A stretch of 64,000 nucleotides of DNA. Origin: Pelagibius sp050330205. GTDB taxonomy: Bacteria; Pseudomonadota; Alphaproteobacteria; Kiloniellales; Kiloniellaceae. Positions 54,304-61,096 of this stretch are shown here, one piece after another. The DNA lies in the NCBI GenBank assembly GCA_050330205.1, contig JBHJOA010000024.1:49853-113852 (forward strand). The letters run 5' to 3'. Position 1 is the stretch's first letter. Each line of letters starts with the position of its first letter. The position numbers were made by a program, and so were the translations under genes. The notes beneath the pieces are model-generated. The model did not search any database. It saw nothing but the letters and a program-made list of their open reading frames with translations, and had not been told where the DNA came from.

Positions 54304-54792
54304 TCAGTGGTAGAGCGGCGAGACCGTCAGGACCAGCAGCACGTTGGCCAGCAGGATGGCGCAGATCATGAACACCAGCAGCGTATAGCGGTGCACGTTG
54401 GCCTCGCGCGACGATTTGATGGCCCGGGTGAACTGCGAGAAGCTCGAGAAGTGGCCGGCGATGTCGCGCAGCTTTTCGCGCTCGGTGTTCTGCCAGACCT
54501 GGTAGAGCACCAACATGTAGATGACGGCGGCGCTGCAGAGGAAGCTGATGGCGATGACCAGATTGGTCAGGATCGTTTTCTCCGGCACCAGGCGCGCCAG
54601 CACGATCATGCCGGCGAATAGCAGCAGCGTGGCGCCCAGCGACTTCCACTGATGGGCCTTGGCGAAGCGGATGGAGTCGGCGGATTCCCGGTACAGCATG
54701 CACATCTCGGCATGCGTCAACTCGTCGAGTTCGCTCGGGCTGTTCTCGCGGATCGGCTCTTCGCCGAAGTCCTGGACTTCCTGGGCAACCAT
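54304..54792 (-). CDS. Three-helix membrane protein, unknown function
   Basis: This encodes 162 residues with a polar, acidic N-terminus (about 1-48) followed by membrane helices at about 51-68, 75-97 and 136-157. The cytoplasmic or periplasmic loop at 98-133 contains QNTEREKLRDIAGHFSSFSQFTRAIKSSREANVHR. No family is recognised. It lies downstream of none of its neighbours in an obvious operon: UDG is 38 bases below on the same strand and ETF-QO starts divergently above. Confidence 0.6.
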   Translation of the reverse strand: MVAQEVQDFGEEPIRENSPSELDELTHAEMCMLYRESADSIRFAKAHQWKSLGATLLLFAGMIVLARLVPEKTILTNLVIAISFLCSAAVIYMLVLYQVWQNTEREKLRDIAGHFSSFSQFTRAIKSSREANVHRYTLLVFMICAILLANVLLVLTVSPLYH

Positions 54793-55013
54793 GTCTTTGC
54801 GGTCTCCTACAGCGCCATGGTCGGGCGGAAAGGTGAATATTTCGGTAATTTCCCGGTCGGCGCGGGGGAAAAGGACGGTTCCAGGCGAATTGGCGGCGCG
54901 GCTGCTGGGCTTGGCCGCGGGGGGCGGGCTGTACTATGTAGGGCCGCGGTACGGCCTGGAGGCGGCCTTGCCGGCGCGGGCAGAGATCATCCAAGCAAGG
55001 GCGGAGAGAAACC

Positions 55014-56681
55014 TTGGAACGCGAATTCATGGAATACGACGTGGTCATCGTCGGTGCCGGTCCGGCCGGCCTGGCGGCGGCCATCCGGCTGCGCCAGCTG
55101 TCGGCCGAGAGCGGCAGGGAGGTCAGCGTCTGCGTTCTCGAGAAGGGCTCCGAGGTCGGTGCCCACATCCTCTCCGGCGCGGTGCTGGAGCCGCGCGCCC
55201 TCGACGAGCTGATTCCCGACTGGAAGGACAAGGGCGCGCCTCTGAACGCCCCGGTCGGCGAGGAGAAGTTCCTGCTGCTGTCGGAGAAGGGCAGCCGCTC
55301 CATTCCCGTCTGGATGCTGCCGGGGCAGATGCACAACCACGGCAACTACGTGGTCTCGCTCGGCAACGTCTGCCGCTGGCTGGCCGAGCAGGCCGAGGCC
55401 CTCGGCGCCGAGATCTATCCGGGCTTCGCCGCCGCCGAGGTGCTCTACCACGAGGACGGCCGGGTCAAGGGCGTGGCCACCGGCGACCTGGGCGTCGCCC
55501 GCGACGGCAGCCGCAAGGACGGCTATCAGCCCGGCATGGAACTGCACGGCCGCTACACCCTGTTCGGCGAAGGCTGCCGCGGCTCGCTGACCCGCCAGCT
55601 GGAATCCCGCTTCGCCCTGCGCCAGGGCGCCGACCCGCAGACCTACGGCATCGGCATCAAGGAACTGTGGGAACTCGATCCCGCCAAGCACCAGACCGGC
55701 ACCGTCATCCATACCGCCGGCTGGCCGATGAACACCGCCACCTGGGGCGGCTCCTTCATCTACCACCTGGAGGACAACCAGGCCTACGTCGGCTACGTGG
55801 TTGGCCTCGACTACGACAATCCGCACCTCTCGCCCTTCGACGAGATGCAGCGCTTCAAGACCCATCCGGCGATTCGCCCGATGCTGGAGGGCGGCCGGCG
55901 CATCGCCTACGGCGCCCGCGCGCTGAACGAAGGCGGTCTGCAGTCGCTGCCGAAGCTGGTGTTCCCCGGCGGCGCCCTCATCGGCTGCGCCGCCGGCTTC
56001 CTCAACGTGCCCAAGATCAAGGGCAGCCACAACGCCATGAAGTCCGGCATGCTGGCCGCAGAGGCGGCCTTCGACGCGCTGAGCGGCGAGGTGCTGGCCG
56101 GCGCGGCCGAAGCGCCGGCGGTGCTGGACTCCTTCCCGCGGAAGTTCGAGTCCTCCTGGGTCTACGAGGAGCTTCACAAGGCGCGCAACTTCCGCCCGGC
56201 GTTCAGCAAGTGGGGTCTCTACGGCGCCATGATCTACGGCGGCCTCGACCTCAAGCTGCTCGGCGGGCGGGCGCCCTGGACCTTCCATCACCGCCACGCC
56301 GATCACGAGAGCCTGAAGCCGGCCGCGGAGATGCCGAAGATCGACTATCCGAAGCCCGACGGCGTGATTACCTTCGACAAGCTGTCCTCTGTGTTCATCT
56401 CCAACACCAACCACGAGGAGGATCAGCCGGTTCACCTGACCCTCAAGGATCCCGCGATCCCGGTGGAACACAACCTCAAGCTTTATGACGAGCCTGCGCA
56501 GCGCTACTGCCCGGCCGGGGTCTACGAGATCGTGCGCGACGACAACGGCGGCCAGCCGCGCCTGCAGATCAACGCGCAGAACTGCGTCCACTGCAAAACC
56601 TGCGATATCAAGGACCCGACGCAGAACATCGTCTGGGTGACGCCGGAAGGCGGCGGCGGGCCCAACTATCCGAACATGTGA
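55014..56681 (+). CDS. Electron transfer flavoprotein-ubiquinone oxidoreductase
   Basis: This encodes 555 residues. The start TTG 55014 follows GGAGAG by five bases; ATG 55029 would give a product five residues shorter. It transfers electrons from ETF (fatty acid and amino acid oxidation) to ubiquinone, using FAD and a 4Fe-4S cluster. FAD-binding VVIVGAGPAGLAAAIRL (10-26), LSGAVLEPRALDELIPDWKDKGAP, and the C-terminal ferredoxin-like YCPAGVYEIV and NAQNCVHCKTCDIKDPTQNIVWVTPEGGGGPNY are all present. etfA and etfB are not in this window. It stands alone and is divergent from the membrane-protein gene. Confidence 0.96.
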   Translation: MEREFMEYDVVIVGAGPAGLAAAIRLRQLSAESGREVSVCVLEKGSEVGAHILSGAVLEPRALDELIPDWKDKGAPLNAPVGEEKFLLLSEKGSRSIPVWMLPGQMHNHGNYVVSLGNVCRWLAEQAEALGAEIYPGFAAAEVLYHEDGRVKGVATGDLGVARDGSRKDGYQPGMELHGRYTLFGEGCRGSLTRQLESRFALRQGADPQTYGIGIKELWELDPAKHQTGTVIHTAGWPMNTATWGGSFIYHLEDNQAYVGYVVGLDYDNPHLSPFDEMQRFKTHPAIRPMLEGGRRIAYGARALNEGGLQSLPKLVFPGGALIGCAAGFLNVPKIKGSHNAMKSGMLAAEAAFDALSGEVLAGAAEAPAVLDSFPRKFESSWVYEELHKARNFRPAFSKWGLYGAMIYGGLDLKLLGGRAPWTFHHRHADHESLKPAAEMPKIDYPKPDGVITFDKLSSVFISNTNHEEDQPVHLTLKDPAIPVEHNLKLYDEPAQRYCPAGVYEIVRDDNGGQPRLQINAQNCVHCKTCDIKDPTQNIVWVTPEGGGGPNYPNM

Positions 56682-56792
56682 TCCGGGTGCGCGGCCAGCC
56701 GCCGGCGGCGCGGAGGCTTGCATACCGCCGGCCTCGGGCCAATTTCCTCGGGAGGACACCCGGCGCCGGCACGGGCGGCGCCAAGCTGGTCA

Positions 56793-56822
56793 TTGTGAGG
56801 GCTCGGAGCGGTCGGCTACACT
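56793..56822 (+). promoter_or_regulatory. Candidate promoter of the TPR protein gene
   Basis: TTGTGA (56793-56798) and TACACT (56817-56822) are 18 bases apart. The predicted start lies just before the 14-base tandem array at 56834-56889, so the array would be in the leader. Confidence 0.35.
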
Positions 56823-56833
56823 GCCCGGCCCAT

Positions 56834-56889
56834 TCGTCTGGTCCCTCTCGTTGGGCTCCTCTCGTCGGGCCCTTCTCGTCTGGCCCGGC
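56834..56889 (+). repeat. Four-copy 14-nt tandem array in the leader of the TPR gene
   Basis: Imperfect units TCGTCTGGTCCCTC (56834-56847), TCGTTGGGCTCCTC (56848-56861), TCGTCGGGCCCTTC (56862-56875) and TCGTCTGGCCCGGC (56876-56889). The array ends 47 bases before the start codon. Confidence 0.85.
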
Positions 56890-56936
56890 CGGCGCGGCCG
56901 CCGGGCACATCGCAGCGAAACCGCTGGGAGACTGAT

Positions 56937-58721
56937 TTGTCGAACCTTCCGTACCACCAGCGCCGGGCCCGCTGGGCCAAGCCGGCGCTACTCGCCCTGG
57001 CGCTCGGTCTGGCGCCGGCCGCCTGCAGCGCCGAGCCCCCGGCCCGCAATCAGGGCATGGTCGCGCAGCTCGCCGAGACCGAGCTGACACCGCTGGCCGC
57101 GCCGCCGCCGATTTCGTCGCCCTACGGGGCCTACCTGGCGGGCCTCGTCGCGCGCAGCGACGGCGATCTGGAGGCTGCGGCGGACTACATGCTGCAGGCC
57201 CTGCGCTACGATCCCGACAACCCGGAACTGCTGTATCCGACCATGCACCTGGCGGCCGCCACCGGACGCCGCGAGGAAACCGTGAACCTGGCCGAACGCA
57301 TCCTGCAGCGGGAGCCGCAACACAGCCTGGCGAGCCTGGTGCTGGCGGTTGAGGCGGCCCGCAACGGCGATCTCCAGGGTGCGGAAACCCGTCTTGCCCA
57401 ATTGCCGGGGCGCGGCTTCGACCAAGTGCTGCTGCCGATGCTGACGGCATGGATCAAGACCGGCCGCGGCGACGTCGACGGCGGCCTGCAGGCGCTGGCG
57501 GCCCTGCAGGGCGAGGGCGCCGGCAACGTGCTGCACGGCGTGCACGCCGCCCTCATTTACGAGGTGGCCGGCCGCGGCGAGCAGGCGGCGGCGCAGTACG
57601 AAGACCTGCTGGAGAAGTCGGCGCGCCCGACGCTGCGCATCACCTGGCTGGCCGGCAGCTTCTTCGAGCGGCACGGCCAGCGCGAGCGGGCGCTGGCGCT
57701 CTACCGCGAGTACATCGACAGCGCGCCGGGTTCCGACATCCTGCAGCCGATGCTGGAGCGCGCCGAACAGGGCGGTGAAAGCCCGGTCGAGGTGAAGGAC
57801 GCCGTCGAGGGCATGGCCGAGGTGCTGTTCAATCTCTCGGGCCTGCTCAGTCAGGAGCAGGCCGACGATGCGGCGCTGATCCACCTGCACCAGGCCCTGG
57901 CCCTGAAGCCGGACTTCGTGCTCGCGCAGGTGCTGCTCGGCGAGATCCTGCAGAAGCAGAGCCGCAGCCGCGAGGCCATCGCTGCCTACCGGCGGGTGCC
58001 CGCAAACTCGCCCTTCGCCTGGATCGTCAGCCTGCGCATCGCCGATGAAATGCGTGTGCTGGGCGAGACCGAGGCGGCCCTGGCAGAACTCGACCGGCTG
58101 GCGGCGGAGCGCCCGGACTCCCACGAGCCGCTGGAGCGCAAAGGCAACCTGCTGCGCGAACAGGAGCGTTACGAGGAGGCCGTGGAGGCTTACGACGCCG
58201 CGGTCGAGCGCCTGGAGCGGCGCGGCCCGATCGAGGCACGGCACTGGTCCCTGCTGTACTTGCGGGGCATCGCGCTGGAGCGCTCCGACCAGTGGGAGCG
58301 CGCGGAAGCGGACTTCAAGCACGCGCTCGGCCTGCAGCCGGAACAGCCCTACGTGATGAACTATCTCGCCTACTCCTGGGTCGAGAAGAAGCAGAACCTC
58401 GGCGAGGCCGAGGCGATGCTGGAGCGCGCGGTGAAGCTGCGTCCGCGCGACGGCTACATCGTCGACAGTCTGGGCTGGGTCTACTACCGCCTTGGCCGCT
58501 TCGACGAGGCGGTCACCCAGCTCGAGCGCGCGGTGGCGTTGCGGCCCCAGGACCCGACCATCAACGATCATCTGGGCGATGCCTACTGGCAGGTCGGCCG
58601 CCGCAACGAGGCGCGCTTCCAATGGCGCCGGGCCCTCAGCCTGGAACCGGAAGAGGACCAGGTGCCGGTCATCGAAATGAAGATCAAGCAGGGCATGCCG
58701 GTACCGCCGCAGGACATCTAG
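56937..58721 (+). CDS. Exported tetratricopeptide repeat protein
   Basis: This encodes 594 residues from TTG 56937, with GGGAG upstream. The N-terminus is a basic, hydrophobic export signal (RRARWAKPALLALALGLAPAACSAEPP); the Cys at the end may be lipidated although the site is not a perfect lipobox. The rest is a run of TPR helices across the whole length, e.g. GAYLAGLVARSDGDLEAAADYMLQALRYDPDNPELL and the clear terminal repeats SDQWERAEADFKHALGLQPEQPYVMNYLAYSW and GRFDEAVTQLERAVALRPQDPTINDHLGDAYWQVGRRNEARFQWRRAL. TPR arrays act in protein-protein assembly, so a periplasmic scaffold role is likely. ispE follows after 67 bases. Confidence 0.9.
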   Translation: MSNLPYHQRRARWAKPALLALALGLAPAACSAEPPARNQGMVAQLAETELTPLAAPPPISSPYGAYLAGLVARSDGDLEAAADYMLQALRYDPDNPELLYPTMHLAAATGRREETVNLAERILQREPQHSLASLVLAVEAARNGDLQGAETRLAQLPGRGFDQVLLPMLTAWIKTGRGDVDGGLQALAALQGEGAGNVLHGVHAALIYEVAGRGEQAAAQYEDLLEKSARPTLRITWLAGSFFERHGQRERALALYREYIDSAPGSDILQPMLERAEQGGESPVEVKDAVEGMAEVLFNLSGLLSQEQADDAALIHLHQALALKPDFVLAQVLLGEILQKQSRSREAIAAYRRVPANSPFAWIVSLRIADEMRVLGETEAALAELDRLAAERPDSHEPLERKGNLLREQERYEEAVEAYDAAVERLERRGPIEARHWSLLYLRGIALERSDQWERAEADFKHALGLQPEQPYVMNYLAYSWVEKKQNLGEAEAMLERAVKLRPRDGYIVDSLGWVYYRLGRFDEAVTQLERAVALRPQDPTINDHLGDAYWQVGRRNEARFQWRRALSLEPEEDQVPVIEMKIKQGMPVPPQDI

Positions 58722-58788
58722 GGCGGCTTGGCGGTTTTCATGTTTTTCGTTTCGTGTGCCCGGACGAGATCCCGCAGGGTATCGGCAG

Positions 58789-59682
58789 GTGACTGATGCG
58801 TCCGAAACGGGCGCGGGCGGCAACGTCGTCGAGCATGCCTGGGCCAAGGTCAACCTGACCCTGCAGGTGACCGGCCGGCGCGCCGACGGCTACCACGAAC
58901 TGGAAAGCCTTGTGGTCTTCGCCGACGTCGGCGACGTGCTGACGATCGAGCCGGTGAGCACGAACTCTCTCAATTTGACGGTCATGGGTCCTCAGGCCGG
59001 CCCGCTGCTCCACGAACACGACAACCTCGTGCTGCTTGCGGCACAGGCGTTGACGAAGCGGACCGGCATCAATGCAGGCGCGGAGATCACGCTCACCAAG
59101 AACCTGCCGGTCGCCTCCGGCATCGGCGGCGGCTCGGCCGACGCGGCGGCGGCGCTGCGCGGCCTGGCGCGGCTCTGGCAGGCCGATCTGTCCGCGGCGG
59201 AGATGGAAGCGCTCGCCCTGACGCTCGGTGCCGACGTGCCGGTCTGCCTGCGCGGCGAAGCGGCGATCATGTCCGGCATCGGCGAGCAGCTGCAGCCGCT
59301 GCCGGCGCTGCCGCCGCTGTGGCTGCTGCTGGTCAACCCGGGTGTGGCGGTCTCCACTCCCGCAGTCTTCAGGGCGCTTTCGGGAGCCTACTCCCGGGTC
59401 CGGGAACCGCGCCTGCCGCCGATCGGACTGGCGGCCTTCGTCGACTGGCTGGTGGCGCGCGGCAACGACCTGCAAGCGCCGGCCTGCGGCCTCGCGCCGG
59501 CGGTAACCTCGGTGCTGGCGGCGCTCGAGGAGTCGCCCGACTGCCTGCTCGCCCGTATGTCGGGCAGCGGGGCGACCTGTTTTGGACTGTTCGAGAACGA
59601 GGCCGCGGCGCGCCGCGCGGCGGCGGTGCTGGTCGAGGCAAATCCGGACTGGTGGGTGGCGCCGGCGCTGCTGCGCGCCTGA
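58789..59682 (+). CDS. ispE: 4-diphosphocytidyl-2-C-methyl-D-erythritol kinase
   Basis: This encodes 297 residues from GTG 58789; an upstream in-frame GTG at 58756 is less favoured. It is a GHMP kinase of the MEP pathway. The substrate-binding start AWAKVNLTLQVTGRRADGYHELESLVVFAD, the ATP loop LPVASGIGGGSADAAAALRG and the C-terminal MSGSGATCFGLFE are all present. Its pathway partner ispH is at 25.4 kb. The gene is downstream of the TPR gene on the same strand and converges on the peptidoglycan-binding-domain gene. TGACGC at the ispE stop and GCGTCA (59696-59701) can pair across the junction. Confidence 0.95.
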   Translation: MTDASETGAGGNVVEHAWAKVNLTLQVTGRRADGYHELESLVVFADVGDVLTIEPVSTNSLNLTVMGPQAGPLLHEHDNLVLLAAQALTKRTGINAGAEITLTKNLPVASGIGGGSADAAAALRGLARLWQADLSAAEMEALALTLGADVPVCLRGEAAIMSGIGEQLQPLPALPPLWLLLVNPGVAVSTPAVFRALSGAYSRVREPRLPPIGLAAFVDWLVARGNDLQAPACGLAPAVTSVLAALEESPDCLLARMSGSGATCFGLFENEAAARRAAAVLVEANPDWWVAPALLRA

Positions 59683-59698
59683 CGCGGGGAGCGCGGCG

Positions 59699-60862
59699 TC
59701 AGCCGCCGTAGAGTTCGACCACGCTGCGCAGTTCTTCGAGCAGGGCGTGGTCGGCGGTGCCGTCGGCGGGCAGGCCGGCCATCTCCTGGTAGCTGCGGAT
59801 CGCCGCCGCGGTTTCCTCGGTCAGCACACCGACGAGGCTGCCGGGGTCGAGGTTGAGGCGGCTGAGCAGTTCCTGCACCTCGCCGATCTCGGCGGTGCTG
59901 AGGCCACCGGCGGCGCTGTCGCCCCCAGCCAGCGGACCCGGCGATTCCGGCGCGCGTATCGAGGGCTCGAAGACGACAGCGGTTTCGGCCTCCGTCGCCG
60001 CGCCAGGCATCGGCTCAGGAGCGTTTTCGGCTGCGAATTCGGGTGCCGTCGTGGTTTCCGGCGCGGCGGGCGCGATGGCCACCTGTTGAGCCGGCGCTTC
60101 GGCCTCGGGCGGCGTTTCGCCGCCGAGCTTCATCCAGAACGCCAGGCCGCCCACCGCCACGGTCAGCACCAGCAGCATGGCGAGGAAGCCGCCGGTGGAG
60201 CGCTCGCGGTCGAAATGGCGGCCGCTGGCCTGCGGGGCGATCGCCGGCTTGGTCAGAACCGGCTTCTTGCCGTCGTCGGGCTTTGTCTCGGGGGCCTTCG
60301 CCGTCGCGGCGGTTGGCTTCCCGGCCGGATCCTTGACGACACTCGCCGGTTTTGCCGCCGCTGGCCGTGCCGGGGCGACCGGCTTCGCGGAAGCGACCGG
60401 CTTTGACGCGGAAGAGAAGGTCAGCCCGCTGGCCTTGGGCGAGGTCGGCTGCGGGCCGCTCGCCTTCAGCAACCCGGCCGAGGATCCGGAAAATTGCAGG
60501 CCGCTGCCGGCGGGCAGCTTGGGCGGCGCGGCAACGATGGGGCGGTTGCTGCCGAAGACGATGGTGGCCGGATCCGGCGCCAGGGCCTTCTCGGGTCCCA
60601 TCTTCTCGGGTCCCATCTTTTCGGCCCCCCCCTTGTCGGGCAGCACGCCGGTAGCGGGGGCCTGGGCCGCTTCGCTCCGGACGGGCAGATCCTTGGCAGC
60701 CGCAGACCCGGCGCCGGCGTCCTCGGCGCGCGCGGGCTTGCCGGCGGGCGCCTTGGCCTGCTTCCCGCCGGGCGGTCGCGCCTTGCCGGCCCGCTTTGCG
60801 GGCGGGCTCTTGCCGGATTTCCGGCCGGACTTTTGGGCTGCCTTGTCCGTGTGCTCTGTCAT
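59699..60862 (-). CDS. Single-pass protein with disordered N-terminus and peptidoglycan-binding domain
   Basis: This encodes 387 residues from ATG 60862 (ATG 60868 is two codons upstream). Residues 1-222 are low complexity, rich in Lys, Ala, Pro and Gly, probably disordered in the cytoplasm; repeats EKMGP occur at 81-90. One membrane helix lies at about 226-245 (FLAMLLVLTVAVGGLAFW), followed by another Ala/Glu/Pro linker and a C-terminal PG_binding_1-like domain (about 315-387, IGEVQELLSRLNLDPGSLVGVLTEETAAAIRSYQEMAGLPADG). This topology (cytoplasmic tail, periplasmic wall-binding domain) is seen in envelope proteins. The function is unknown. Divergent from the HpnN-like gene. Confidence 0.75.
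   Translation of the reverse strand: MTEHTDKAAQKSGRKSGKSPPAKRAGKARPPGGKQAKAPAGKPARAEDAGAGSAAAKDLPVRSEAAQAPATGVLPDKGGAEKMGPEKMGPEKALAPDPATIVFGSNRPIVAAPPKLPAGSGLQFSGSSAGLLKASGPQPTSPKASGLTFSSASKPVASAKPVAPARPAAAKPASVVKDPAGKPTAATAKAPETKPDDGKKPVLTKPAIAPQASGRHFDRERSTGGFLAMLLVLTVAVGGLAFWMKLGGETPPEAEAPAQQVAIAPAAPETTTAPEFAAENAPEPMPGAATEAETAVVFEPSIRAPESPGPLAGGDSAAGGLSTAEIGEVQELLSRLNLDPGSLVGVLTEETAAAIRSYQEMAGLPADGTADHALLEELRSVVELYGG
60587..60630. repeat. 15-nt tandem repeat inside the peptidoglycan-binding protein gene
   Basis: CTTCTCGGGTCCCAT occurs at 60587-60601 and 60602-60616, with a degenerate third copy after it. It encodes the EKMGP repeats. Confidence 0.8.
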
Positions 60863-61096
60863 TCTCATCGGCCGGCCGCAACGGCCGGATAGGGTTCATC
60901 AAACTGCCGACGCCGGGCGCGCACCGGGAGTCCGGGCCCGCGCCAAAGACGGCAGTAGACCGTTATGGGGCAGCCGTGGTTAACGGAGCCCTAATTCGAA
61001 GCCTTTCAAATATCTGAGTTTTTGGCCTTTCGGCGGACCCGGATGCGGCCCCGGCAGGGGGCCGCGCCGTTGTCAGGCCCCCGAATCCCAGGCTAT

